From: Pseudeuparius sepicola
Lineage: Eukaryota; Arthropoda; Insecta; Coleoptera; Anthribidae
Direction: 5' to 3'
Assembly (NCBI GenBank): GCA_963920635.1
Contig: OY987298.1
Span: 132,217,180-132,281,179 of the forward strand
Length of the DNA: 64,000 nucleotides
A program made the position numbers and the translations under genes. Positions within the stretch are counted from its first letter, which is position 1. Each line of letters opens with the position of its first letter. Below are positions 1 to 11,575 of this stretch, piece after piece. Under the pieces are notes generated by a model. It searched no databases, was not told where the DNA came from, and was given only the letters and a program-made list of their open reading frames with translations.

Positions 1-1804
1 ACGGGAGAGTTATTGCTGTTTGTTCAGTCCCCTAATATTCAACTTTGGAATTCGGTAACTCGGATACGATATCCTAAATTAATATTTAGATAACTCAAAT
101 CCTGTACAGAATTACAACTTAAATTAGTTTTCCATTTTTTCAGGCCTCAGACAACATATTTACACAACTAAGAAAGAAATACAAAATAAATCAATTTACA
201 GTTTAGAACATAGCGTTACAATTTTCCCCGACAACGATACAACTTACTATTCTCATATTTTGTTCAACCTTGACTCCATGCAGAATAAAACTTTCTATAT
301 ATTTTTTTATTAAAATTTGCCATACCTATAGGAGTTTTGCGTGTACAGATTTTAAATAAAAAAATGCCTAATATGGCTTTTCAAAAAACGCACCCCTTTG
401 AAAAAATCGCAGTAGGCCAGGCTTTCGTGCCAATCCCAAACCAATAGATACTTCGTAAATAATGACTTTCAGGGACATGTCATCTATAAAAAATTGTTTC
501 GTTCAATTCCCGCAGTCTACTTAGATTCGAAAATCAACGAAAAACCAGACAGACTGTATACATATATATCTAAGCACATTCGAAAAGAAAATATTGTACG
601 ATACAAGGATGAAAGGTAGTTTTTTGTAGCCTGCGGTTCGCTAGCCTTGCCAGCGCCTCGGCCGGCGAACTCCGCAAAAAACTCAACTTTTCGTCCTTGT
701 ACCATAAACCACTATTCTACAAAATTAATCAAAATCTGAAAAATGTTACAGTCTCCCGTACCCAGCCTATAGGAGGTGGCTTTAAGGTACAATTTCCATT
801 ATGAAAAAGAGAAAACATACTCAGTAACTGCATTTAGTAGACCCAGATTTTCCATGAAGGTACCATACAATTTTTATGGGGGCAAACAAGTTGTAACAAT
901 ATTTAAATATATCCGCATTTTGTTGTCATAATTTTGATCGATATTACTTGATATTTCCATAGACTTATGCTTATAAGTCTTTGGATATTTCTAATCTTTT
1001 AAAGTCAGATATTTGCCATTTAAATTTGAAATACGTAATTTTTTTGTTAGCCATCAAATTGAAAATTAGATATAGTACCAGGACGTTGACAACAACGCTA
1101 AAATTGAAGCAATCGGTGTTTTGGGGGCATGACGTCACTCCTATAGAAAATGTTGCCTTAATATTTAATTTCAACGCCTTTCCGAGTCACAAATCGAAAA
1201 AAAATATATGTTTGGGCTTTATTTTCAACATACTCCATGACCTCCATGATGCACTTATAAAAAGGTAGTGTGAAAAGTCCCTTCTTTATATATGAAAGAT
1301 AAAGATAAAACAGTGAAGTCTACTAAACTCCCCTCCTTTACCTCTTCCTTAAAATTCCTGTCATTATCCGTGGCTATTTTTACTAACATAATAATAATTA
1401 TTATGTTGCCTTCAATATCGAATTAGAATGAATGACTTTTTCTTTACAAGTCACGAAGTTAAACAATATAATCGTTGTTCCCCCCCGTGTAGTTTTTTGC
1501 GCTATACCAATGCCGACGCAGCGTTTCCAGAGAGCAATCCCAGTAGTGCAGTTTATGCAGTTTTAAGTGGAATAGTTCGAGCAACGGCCCGCGCAGCAAT
1601 ACCCTTTTTATGTTGCAGCATCCGGCAGTTTTAACCGTATTTTTCCGGAGCGGCTTTGTCCCGTTTAAACGGAAACGCAAAAACGGAACGATCTTTGAGT
1701 CACATGTTTCTCAATTTCCCGATCAACCTTTTTGACGGAGAAAACGTATAGCAAAAAGTATATAGTACCTGTAGGACAAACCGTGGATTGCATATTATTA
1801 TATA
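1..1804. other. intron-like sequence, no gene recognised
   Basis: AT-rich sequence with no coding similarity recognised apart from the small hairpin at 602-702. Open frames near 980-1270 and 1430-1680 overlap on both strands and show no domain. Presumed downstream intron of the dpr-family gene. Confidence 0.5.
602..702. repeat. small inverted-repeat (hairpin) element
   Basis: A roughly 100-bp imperfect palindrome. The left arm, TACAAGGATGAAAGGTAG onward, pairs with the right arm ending CTTTTCGTCCTTGTA; the GC-rich loop region is near CGCTAGCC...GGCCGG. It is probably a tiny MITE-type element. No coding content. Confidence 0.5.
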
Positions 1805-3290
1805 CAGTACCGGCCATAAGTTCAGAAACATATCATTAGATATATCATTCTGTTAATTTTATTTAAATTTTGAATTTTTATTAAACTTTGGAAAGCAGTT
1901 TTATGTTATAATGTTATAACACAATATATACTAATTTTAATAACAAAAAGCAATACGTTTAGGGTCAGCATTATTTTATTAATATTTGGGCGGATATAAG
2001 TAAATAAAATTTTTTTAAAAGTTAATTAACAAGGGATATTTTAATAACGAGCCGCATATCCATTATTTTTATAACTTCTGCGCATCTTCTAGATAGAGAG
2101 GATATTAATTTATCAATATATTCTTGCGAAACATTATTCCATGCTATCATGACAGCTTCTAATAGTTCTTCTTTAGATTCATATTTGCCATCGTTTTCTT
2201 CTCTTATTTTCCTATCAATATGATCCCAGAGATTCTCAATAGTGTTAAGATCGTGACTTAATTACATATATTTTTTAGTTGTAAACCTTTCGTTTACTAT
2301 CTTAGCGGTATGCTTCGGATTGCTGTCGTGCTGAAAAATCCACGATAAGGACAAATTGTCTTGAGCAAATGGAAGCATTTGTTCCTTTAAGATGTCTAGA
2401 TAAACAAATCTGTCCATGATGCCGCAGCGATATGAAATAAGGGGCCCACTCCGTGTCCAGAAAAACAACCCCACAACATCATATTTCCACCGCCATATTG
2501 AATTGTACCCTTACTGTATCTAGGGTTAAACCTTTCATTCTTCGGACGTCTTACCCACTGTATTCCATCAGAACTAAACAAGTTAAACGTTGTTTGATCA
2601 GAAAATAAAATAAAAGGTTTTTCCATTGACGAATATCCCAGTTAATATGATTCCATGCAAATTCAAACCTGGCTCATCTGTTTTTAGCAGAAACAAAAGG
2701 CTTCTTCGCTGGTCTTTGTCCATAAAGACCGAATTCATTCAACCAATGCCTAATACATCTTACAGATAAACTCACTTGTCGTATTTCGTTTTTTATTCTC
2801 CCTGCATGTCAAAATGGATTTCTTGAAGAAATCAGTTTTATACTGCGATAGGTAGCTTTATCTGTTTTACGCGGCCTTCCTGATTTTGGAGCACTACTTA
2901 AGCTTCTTTGTTGATTGTACATTGCATTTTCTTTTGTGTTAACACAGCGGTTTAATTTTAATTGCCTTGCAATTTCAACCTCAAAAATTTTCGATAATTG
3001 ATTTTCTCATGTCTTCTGCCAAACTTTTCCCTTTAGGCACAAAATTTTAGTACTACCAACTCTAGTAACATAAGAAATGAGACTAAACTCAAATGTTTCT
3101 TTACTTTTGTCCCCCAAAAAATCAAGGGAAAAATTATTTAGCAAAAACGGAATCGTGTCGCGTTTTTGCCATGTTGGAAATATTTTGGAGGGGAATAGAT
3201 ATATACTCGGCGATTCCAAAATATGATGAATCGTCATCTGTAAATAATTGATAAATTATCTATTTGTTTCTTTACTTTCGGCCGATACCG
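1805..3290 (-). mobile_element. Tc1-like DNA transposon, degenerate
   Basis: A 1.49 kb element bounded by imperfect terminal inverted repeats: CAGTACCGGCCATAAG... at 1805-1829 and its complement at 3266-3290, 19 of 25 positions matching, each next to TATA as expected for TA target-site duplication. The minus strand between carries a Tc1-family transposase remnant in the right orientation and of the right length. Length and structure fit a full-length but inactivated Tc1 element. Confidence 0.85.
2041..2970 (-). pseudogene. Tc1-like transposase pseudogene
   Basis: Cut-and-paste transposase of the Tc1 family. On the minus strand the order is a helix-turn-helix/linker stretch with GRPRKTDKATYRS (about 2880-2830), the first catalytic region FSDQTTFNLFS (about 2610), WGCFSGHGVGPLFHI, then FQHDSNPKHTAK with the second catalytic Asp (about 2330), SHDLNTIENLWDHIDR (about 2230) and the C-terminus ending GYAARY with a stop at 2041-2043. 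Damage: the reading frame shifts near 2440, and a stop after KKYM (about 2260) interrupts the frame just before the third catalytic region. It cannot make an active enzyme. Confidence 0.85.
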
Positions 3291-3546
3291 TATATTATAC
3301 ATGTTTTTCTGTGGGGTTGCGGAAGCGAGTATGAGCATTCGACCACATGTACGCTTTGATCCGCTCTAGATATCGATTTTCTGGTTGGATGGCGTGTATA
3401 ACTGTTTGTTTCTTCAGATAACGAGCGAACGATACTGTTCACACAAAGCAGAAGCTATCAAGACAACAAAATGAAGGCGAGCCAACCAGCAGCGGCTCGT
3501 GAGTTGTAGACGTGGGTGAAATTGTGGTGGATAGTGCCGAAGAACC

Positions 3547-3690
3547 ATGCGGTTTCAACACGACGGAGCTCCACCACACAATGCCAACATTGTAAAAGAA
3601 TTTCTAAATAATGAGTATGGAAACAAATTGATTGGGATCAATGGCCTCATGAAATGGCGAGAAAAGTTGCCAGATTGAAACTCTGTTAGG
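3547..3690 (+). pseudogene. mariner-superfamily transposase fragment
   Basis: Plus-strand remnant reading RFQHDGAPPHNANIVKEFLN, then GNKLIGING, from codon CGG at 3550. The QHDGAPPH block is the second catalytic Asp region of DDE_3-type (Tc1/mariner) insect transposases. The next expected block (WPPRSPDL) has decayed to WREKLPD followed by a stop near 3675. No TIRs recognised, so this is an isolated scrap next to the Tc1 element and on the opposite strand. Confidence 0.65.
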
Positions 3691-5480
3691 TTTCTATTTA
3701 TGAAAATTTCTGAAAAACCTTGTTTACAAAATTTCAACCCGGAATATTTATGATTTAATAGAAAAATAACACCAATAACAGTTTTTTTTAAAGGCGTTCA
3801 TACAGTTCTATTTTTATAACTAATAATAAAAATTTAATACTTTTTCCATAATACATCTGTCCGAGCATCTGTCAATTGTTTCATAAGGTAAAATATGTTT
3901 AACTTGATTTTCATTAAAAAAATACCATGGCATCTTCTTCATATTTTTACAAATAATACCCATAAAACTTTTTAATGAAACAAGATATAAAAAAATGTTA
4001 TCGAAAGTTTATCAGAAAAACGCGCTCTTTCCAAATATAAAGAGAAACAGGATGGTCCTCGGAAAAATATATTTGATGACGTCATAACCTATATTTCCCA
4101 AATTCCTAAAAACTATTATATATATCTTTTGGCCCAAAAGCAAGCTCGAGTGGTCCTACAAGAAACACACAAGCCAAATTTTTACTAGCTGTTTTTGTTT
4201 GCCTATAGTAAAGCTGGAGGATTGAGTTTGGGACACCCTCAACATAGTTGGCTTAAAATACCTGCTAATTTCCTTCCCTCTATCTTTTGAGGGTTGTTTT
4301 TCGATCTAGAAGAGGTTTTGGCCGTCCTTTTTATTTGTAATAAGTCAATGTTCCGCTTAAAATTTTAAATAAATAAGGTGGGTCATTAACCAAATGGTCG
4401 CCAGGCTTGGAACGAACACGGGTGGAATCCCTTCGCTCCCCTTATACATACATCAAAATTGTTGTAAATGCCGGCATAAAATGTTCCCGCACCTCACTCC
4501 AAACGCGAAACACAACTATTTATAAATAACTAGTGCCGGCAGGAGACTAGCATAAATATGAAGATAGGTATTTATCGATTGCCATGCGTTACTTCAGTGT
4601 GCTTTATCCATAAGAGATTCGTAAGCGATATTTTAATGGGAAAAAATAGTTTTCGAAAAAAAAATGAAGTAACTTGTTGCTTCTGGTGAGTACCTATAAA
4701 CAATGATTTGGTTGACCTGCCTAACAATATGTTTCTGTTGAAAATTAGCTTTCCACGCCGCTGACGCCATATAAGGAAACTCGGATGAAGTAAGGACTTC
4801 AGAGGAAACTCACCGGGCAGCAGCGAAGCCGCGCTAGTCGCCACTTAATCTAAGTTATGGGTTTTGTGTAATGTGTAACTAAGCACTGGTTCAGACGTGG
4901 CCTTAATTAATCAGATGAAACGGTGCGTTCCAATTAGCGTTTTAAAGTTGGTCCGTTTACGCTCGAGGTAACGGCTAGAATATTAGGTTTGCGGCAGGAT
5001 TTAAGTTTGTGGGGTGCCTACTCGTGCCTAGGTTTGCGCTTTCGGGGCGAAGTTAGGGAAAATAATGTTAGTCCCGATTTTAATCTTGTTGGAATGAAGA
5101 TCTAAATGAAGGAAACTTTTATATCTATCTCTTTTTCCGAGCGGTTCTTTCTTATTTTATGATTTAGGTTAGGCGTTAGGGGTGATTGAATTTCAATCTG
5201 CAGGGTTTACGCCGTCTATTTGAGTCCACTCCAGTGAATTCAAACCTCTCTCAATCGGATCGAACGCGTCCAGATGAACGTAGTCTATTGTAAATTTTAC
5301 TTTACATCACTAAAAATTAAAACACTTTTCTAACTCCCACTATAAGGGAAATCGACGAAATCGACAAACAATTATTACCTAGGTACAAAAACTGCCGACA
5401 TAGACCATTATTAGGTATTACATTATTTGGCCACATGGTAAAAACGAAATCGTGTCACGTGACCCGCCATTGTACAGGAT
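3691..5480. other. intron-like sequence, partly less AT-rich
   Basis: No gene or transposon recognised. The block at about 4880-5280 is visibly richer in G and C than its surroundings and shows no repeat structure. It could be non-coding regulatory DNA or an old repeat. Confidence 0.35.
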
Positions 5481-5655
5481 GTCCATTCGGAGTGTCCCAC
5501 TAGCCTTAGAAATTTTTAATGTTTTGTAATAGAAAAAAGTTTTAGATAAAAGTTGTAGGGAATTTTATGCAGTTTTCCAGCATAAGGTGTTTATCAAATA
5601 CGTGGTATATAAATCAATCTTATGATTTTATAATGGAACACTCTATATACAGTGT
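5481..5655 (+). repeat. transposon-end repeat (CAGGATGTCC type)
   Basis: Begins with TACAGGATGTCCATTCGG and includes TTTAGATAAAAGTTGTAGGGAATTT. A diverged relative with TTTAGATAAAAGTTGTACCGAATTTC lies at about 18217-18320 in the same orientation. Shared non-coding words of this kind in two places indicate a dispersed repeat family, likely the end of a non-autonomous mariner-type element. Confidence 0.45.
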
Positions 5656-6021
5656 CCTCCAAAAAGATGAAAAATTACTCGCTCAAACGAAGTCACGTGA
5701 CTTTCGCTATTTGTAAAAAATGACATTTAAAAATAAAATTGGTTAAAATTGGCTTATTTTCAGTATTTTCGTCATTGTTTCAATATTTCAATTTGAACGT
5801 TCTAGTGAAAGATTTTGTTTTTTGACATTTTTTAATAATTAGTTTGAACTTTCTAATAATTTAAGAAACTGCGTAAAACTAATTTATATCAATAGCTTTA
5901 TCATATATTAAAGGGAGGAAGGTCCACTTCCCCACTCCATAGATCCCGCCTTCTTTTTTTAGGGCCAGGGGATTCCATTTGGACAAACCTATATTTGGAG
6001 GAAGGCACAAAAGGAACTTAC

Positions 6022-6159
6022 CTTTTCTATTATGCATACTAATTCAATAATGCTTCCAACATCCACGTGGTGTTCCCCTGATCCACCTTGTATAATGGCT
6101 TCTGGCACCACTATTTGGAGATTGACGAAATGCGACACCAACCCTTGATTGCTGGAAAC
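6022..6159 (-). CDS. dpr-family receptor, exon with Ig1 end, linker and start of Ig2
   Basis: Forty-six codons between a TTATTTCAG acceptor and an AAG/GTAAGT donor, phase 0 at both ends. The peptide starts VSSNQGLVSHFVNLQIVVPE, the last Ig1 strand plus the VVPE linker, and ends with GSIIELVCIIEK, which supplies the first cysteine of Ig2. It follows directly and in frame from the ...TYECQ exon at 60099, exactly as in Dpr proteins. The remainder of Ig2 (normally starting SPTPPQY or similar) is not found between 1 and 6021, so the next exon lies beyond the window. Together with the exon at 60.2 kb this implies a single minus-strand gene with a 53.9 kb intron. Confidence 0.88.
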
Positions 6160-6449
6160 CTGAAATAAATTTTGGGCTTGTTGTTTATGAGGAAATGTAA
6201 GAGACATGCTGCATTTTTATTTCGGCAATTTTAAAGAAATCTTCATGGCAAAATAGAAAGTATTCTGCCACCTGGAAACCTGTGTGTCCGCTTTTGCACG
6301 TCTTAATTTTATTTATTTATGTATTGAAAAGATTATGGATTATTTTCTTCCTACATTCCCTTATTATTCTAGTAAAAAGCACTAAACGTTTTTTACACGA
6401 ATGGGAAAAAGGGGCTTTGGAAAAAATGATGTTTCGGAAATGTCTTATA

Positions 6450-6900
6450 ATAATAATTCTTACCCTCACAATACTCCAAACAAGGACTAGGTACCCCAGA
6501 AGCAACTGAATGCTTTTGCGGTGGAGGAGGGCTATTACTATTATTTTGTCTTCGTTGCTATTTGCGACTAGGGCCGACTTTTCCCGATAGAAGTAGAATG
6601 GCATTCGCTGAAGTAGGTACTAAAACCATAGAAAACCGTAGTAATCCCAGCGAGTGTAGGACAATTAGTAAATCACACTGATAAAGCTATTAAGGAGCAA
6701 TACCGTGAATCCACAATTTGTCCAGCGCTCTTGGCCATCAGCGGTGTTTTTGTATAAAGACATATATGCATGAATTTGCTTCGACCTCGGTTTGAACCAA
6801 GGTCGATCAAAGGCAGAAAAACGTCTAAATAGTTCAGAGACGCTACGAACGTCGCCACCGCCACCGATTGATATATTGAAACAATAGCGCATTATTCAAT
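6450..6900 (-). repeat. dispersed repeat with (ATT)n tail, probable LINE 3' end
   Basis: Matches 42900-43430 in inverted orientation. Shared stretches include the complement of TCCAAACTAGGAGTACC, AGAAGCAAC...CATGC, the TTTTGTCTTCGTTGC and CCCGATAGAA region, GTAATCCCAGCGAGTGTAGG, and GGTCGATC.AAGGCAGAAAAA. Both copies end at a short ATT/AAT run next to TTACCCTCACAATACTCC. The trinucleotide tail at one fixed end suggests the 3' end of a non-LTR retrotransposon read on the minus strand here. No coding domain seen. Confidence 0.5.
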
Positions 6901-7066
6901 TCAAAATACGTATTATGACTATAAAATGATATTTGAAGTATAGCTAGGAACGACAAAACCCGGTCAAAATAATGTAACGAAAATAAAGTTTATTTTATTG
7001 CTGGCAATGATCATATTCGGATATTCTAGATAGGTACTTCTTTTACCAAAGAATGACCTGTAAGTA

Positions 7067-7928
7067 AAGGGTGTTTTTTTTTAGAGGCCGAGAACTTTAA
7101 ACTGAAATAAAACATACAAAAATGTTTTTAATATCCATGAAATTATCTTTATTTGAAAGATAATTCTTTGGCATTAATGTTTGAATATGATTTCGGGCAT
7201 CTGGCCTCCGCGGCTGGCGCGTACATGGCGTAATCTGGAGGTTCAATTTTCGCACACTCTTAGCTGTAAATCAGGCTGTATTTCGGCAATAACGCGTCGA
7301 ATATTGGCTTTCCAGTGCTGAGTTGTTTCTGGTTTATCGGCGTAGACATGTGACTTTACATATCTCCAAAGAAAATAATCTAATGGCGTCAAATCGCACG
7401 AACGAGGTGGTCAGTTAAGGAGGTCAATTTCGTGAAATTAATCGTAGGTCAAAAGTTTCTGTCAGTAAATTAATTTTATCGCTCGCTGTTTGGCATGTGG
7501 CCCCGTCCTGCTGAAACCACATGTCTGCAACATTACTGCCTTCCAATTGAGGCACGAAAAAGTTAGTGATCATGTCTCCGTACCGCTTGCAATCGCTTGT
7601 TTTGTGCGCACTGTATGACGTCTTACGGGATGCGTATTATCGTTTAGGTTTAGAGTAAACGTATTGCGAAAACGATCCATAGTTTCTCGATTTAATCGCT
7701 TGGAAGGACGATTATGAGCACCATAAAACTCACGTAATGCCCAATGTGTTTCTTGAATTGAACCATTTTTTTCAGAATAATTTTGAACAATTTGCAAACG
7801 TTGCTCCGGCGTCAGTCTATTCATGATAAATTGCCAAACCAAACTGATTTAAAAAAAAAACAAGAACTGTCAAATCGGCTGTCGCAGGAAACAGTGTTGC
7901 CAATTGCCTCTAAAAAAAAAACACCCTT
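7067..7928 (-). mobile_element. internally deleted DDE_3 (mariner-superfamily) transposon
   Basis: An 862-bp element with TIRs AAGGGTGTTTTTTTTTAGAG at 7067 and the complement ending CACCCTT at 7928, each flanked by TA (7065-7066 and 7929-7930). It encloses both ends of one transposase gene with the middle missing, so it is a deletion derivative of a longer autonomous element. Confidence 0.8.
7174..7824 (-). pseudogene. DDE_3/DUF4817-type transposase, internal deletion
   Basis: The N-terminus MNRLTPEQRLQIVQNYSEKN (from 7824) is the helix-turn-helix module typical of this insect transposase family. It runs about 85 residues, then breaks, and a second frame continues with ADMWFQQDGATCQTASDK (second catalytic Asp) through to RASRGGQMPEIIFKH and a stop at 7174-7176. 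The first catalytic Asp region is missing altogether, and the WPPRSCDLTP region is frameshifted. The gene is dead. Confidence 0.8.
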
Positions 7929-7930
7929 TA

Positions 7931-10411
7931 TAATATTTGTTCATAATTTCCCGACATCCAGTGTAATTCTGAAACTTGTGTGTATAAGGTGGGTGAGCCT
8001 AAGAAGGCCCGGTAGCGTTATAAGGCCCGGTCTAAAATTTAGAGAACGGATAAGTTTTTTTAATTTTTTTAAGTCTTCACGAAGAACACGGCCCTTGAAA
8101 TATCACAAATACATTGATTGCGATCATGCGCATTAACCTCATTAATGTTTGCATTTAAACCTACCTATTTATCGATTAGTGATCTTAGAATATGTATATT
8201 TTTCATTGTAAAGATACGGTTGTCAACAAGTAAAAAATATATATAGCTATTGTGTACATAAGTGAAGAATGAAATTAAAAACATCTGAAAAATTTATATT
8301 TAGAGAGGATCTTACTATTATTATACTATATGTATAGGAAATATAGGAATAGATACATTACCAAAGGGCAACTTGTTTTGTTTCATGATTTTAAAAAGAT
8401 GTTATTGTTGGCACATTCAAGGTTTCCTGTTTCTTTATACGATTTAGGTTATTTTGTAAAATGTAAGTATCTCAAAGCCTTATAATTATAATATGATATA
8501 CAAGTCTATCAAAAAAGTATTTATTATGCATTACAAAATTGGAAAGACTAAAAATAAGAAATGCCAATGTAAACAAATTACCTCGTCTTCTTCCCCCCGA
8601 CCCGCTAATGTCGAAGCAAAAAAACGTGTTGTTTGTATTAGCGTGAGTCTTCTATTCCTATGCATATATCGTTGGATATGAGACTTTGTTCAACGTGTAT
8701 GCGATATGTACTTGAGCCCCACAAAAGAAGACAAACAATCCTACATTCTTATGTCTTTCTTGTGAACAGGTATTTTACAGAAGTATAATAATTATTCTTA
8801 TTATCAGCATTGAACAATGTTTTATTTTAAACCCTTTATACAATAACAAAATTATACATATCTGTCAGTTTAATTTACTAACATTAGGTACGAAGATATA
8901 ACTAAATTTTCCCTAAAAACTCTATTTGGGGTACCTATGTAGGGCCCCTGGTGCTAAATAAGGCCCTTTGTGAAGTTTTCTAAAAATGGTGTTTTTAGAT
9001 AATATTTCATTATTTTTTTACATTTTGTTGTGCATTTGCAGTATAGTTCGGATCCCAAGGAAGATGAAATTAAAAATAAATTGTATAGAATAAAATGCTT
9101 ACATTATATTTTTTAGAACTACCAACGTTACGTGGGCTCTAATGGGCGTGATTTTCGCAAGCGAAACATTACGTAGTGATATTTTCGATACGTTTGTATC
9201 AGACGAATACAAGTTAGAGAGGGGGACCTAAATAAATAAAAAAATATTTATATTCCTCGCAATAATAATTGTTTGAGTTTCAAAAGACCTTCTCCCTTGA
9301 AGAATGTCTAACTGAGAAGTTATTTCCTTGGAAAATATCCTGCTGAATCATTAGATGAAAAATTTTATAAGCACACAGCGTCTCCTCGTTTGTATACGCG
9401 ATAAACGTCGCATTTTTATACTTTTTGCCGATCGAACGGACGTATTGTATCCATTGAAGGAAATAAATTGAATGAAAATGATAAATTTATCGTTTATATC
9501 CCGCATTTTGGTTGCGTACCTAACATTGGAAATGTTGTTATTCAAGAAACTTATCAAATGCGGGTTTGAAAATTGCCTTGGTGATTTTAAACAACGAACT
9601 ATAATGCACAGAGTAGCTATATCCTCTGTCTAAATCCGTGTGTTTTTGATGGCGCAATTGGAGGGGCATGAGGAACCCTTTGTTTACCTTTATTTTATAT
9701 TACTTATAATTGCTATATTACGCTAACTGTTTTCTTGTTGCTGTTGTGGTTTTCGTCGATTCAAGACAAACGGAGAGCGACACTGAATATTTTTGGTCAT
9801 TAATTTACGTCTCAATTGCCGTATAGGTATTTAAAAGATAAATATTCATCGTTCTACATACAAAATTATCGTCGAGAAATGGAAAGTTAAGTATTTAGTT
9901 TATTTTAACCCCCATGTCCCAAATTATTCTCACTATGTTATCGAGGCGACGCCTATAAAAATCAATACCTACTTACTGATGCAATGGTCTCTTGACTGAA
10001 ATATCTCTAACATTTCGGCATAGGTATAAGACACTTGTTCTGCTATAACCCGATAACACTTCAAAACGAGCTTTAATACGGTAGATATCCTACATAAAAA
10101 CGGAAACGGTATCGAAAACACTGCTCGACTGCTTTAGTATTTGAAAAAAAATATATATTTTTGATAGATTCTTCGGCTTGTAACTTTTTTGTTTCAAGAG
10201 TTACCTACCGACAAAATTTCCTGATGATATTATTATTTGTGAGCAAAACTAATCGCTTTAAGCCTACTTTATTAGAATTTGGGAAATGCCATGGTTTACC
10301 AACGTAACAGATTTAAGTCAAAGTATATAATAAACTACTTATTATTTAAAATTATTACTTAATCAACAGTGATATATTTGACGAAGTTACCTATTTTTAA
10401 CTTAAATATTA
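7931..10411. other. intron-like sequence, nothing recognised
   Basis: AT-rich sequence with scattered runs of AAGGCCC-type words (about 7990-8035 and 8940-8970). No protein domain, TIR pair or RNA gene could be supported. Short open frames around 8493 and 9351 show no family resemblance. Confidence 0.4.
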
Positions 10412-11020
10412 AGATTGTGAGTGTAAAATAAATGTAAATACAAGAAAAAGTGGTAATGGGCATAAGCACTCAAAGTTAGAAAACAAAAAAAAACTAGTTA
10501 CACGTGTTTCATGCTATTTGGAAATCATCAGTACGGTGTAACTTCAACCAAATCAAAAAGATAGGAATGATTTGGGAAGCAACAAATGAAGTCCAGGCAG
10601 GAGCCAACAGCACATTTGCGGCTTCAGTCGGCACATCCCCAATTCGGGGCTTGTACTAACATCGCCACGGAGGCTGCTAAAGCAACCTGCGTGGAAATCT
10701 TCATAGCCCAAGATACGAAGACAACAAAGATGTAAGATTGTGAGTGTAAATGTAAATACAAGAAAAAGTGATAATGGGCTTGAAGATTTGAAGATTTCCA
10801 CGCAGGTTGCTTTAGCAGCCTCCGTGGCGATGTTAGTACAAGCCCCGAATTTCCTGGACTTCATTTGTTGCTTCCCAAATCATTCCTATCTTTTTGATTT
10901 GGTTGATGTTACACCGTACTGATGATTGCCAAATAGCATGAAACCTATGCGGTTACTAGTTTTTTGTTTTCTAACTTTGAGTGCTTATGCCCATTATCAC
11001 TTTTTCTTGTATTTAAATGT
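10412..11020. repeat. long fold-back repeat
   Basis: Two arms of about 230-290 bp face each other. The left arm (10431-10702) starts AATGTAAATACAAGAAAAAG and runs through CATCAGTACGGTGTAAC to GGCTGCTAAAGCAACCTGCG. The right arm (10788-11020) is its complement, lacking about 45 bp that the left arm has near 10600-10645. The terminal segment GATTGTGAGTGTAAA is also repeated directly at 10733. A shorter relative sits at 62215-62540. Non-coding; a non-autonomous fold-back family. Confidence 0.75.
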
Positions 11021-11096
11021 TACTTCCAATTCATTACCAACGTCCAATTTTTTACCTCATAGAGAGGTAAACTGGTTTGGTTAAAATACATTTCTG

Positions 11097-11575
11097 ACTA
11101 AACTCTATTCAAACTAAACGCAAGTGAAACATAAACCCAAGTTGTTACATGGCTAGAGCGTGACACGCACGTGATCGTCTTGCTATTGGCTACCCGGCAA
11201 TAAAATCTGACCCGGCGGGCGAGTGCAGCGAGTCGATGTTTCTTACAGAGGTGTATTGGTATTGAGTTGCAAGTGGAACTTTATTTTTTCCGATACAATT
11301 CTTTCGCTGTTGATTAATTACTGTTGGAGCTACGATTTGTGTTAATAGTAGAAATTTGCAGGTAAGTGAATGACTAGGTGTGCCATAAAAGTTTGTTTTT
11401 AATGTTCTTAATACTGGAGCATATTATTTTAATATTTTATATTATAAAATTCATAGACATCGTCCTTAATGCGGTCCTGCCTCGTATTAGCCCTCAGAAT
11501 TTTGCACGTGCTTCTATCGTGTAAATGTTTAGGCGCCACTTTGCATTTAGTTTGAATATAGAGTGTAGTTGGGTA
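11097..11575 (+). repeat. MITE copy 1 (about 480 bp)
   Basis: Bounded by ACTCTATTCAAACTAAACGC at the left and the complement GCATTTAGTTTGAATATAGAGT at the right. The full element recurs inverted at 18734-19202 with matching interior (GGTGTGCCATAAAAGTTTG, TAATAATATGC.CCA, CACGTGATC). Terminal inverted repeats, no coding capacity and two copies in one window define a MITE family. Confidence 0.75.

Noticed and set aside
10553..10922. Two convergent open frames around 10.6-10.9 kb
   Set aside because: Both are translations of the fold-back arms; their peptides mirror each other's DNA.
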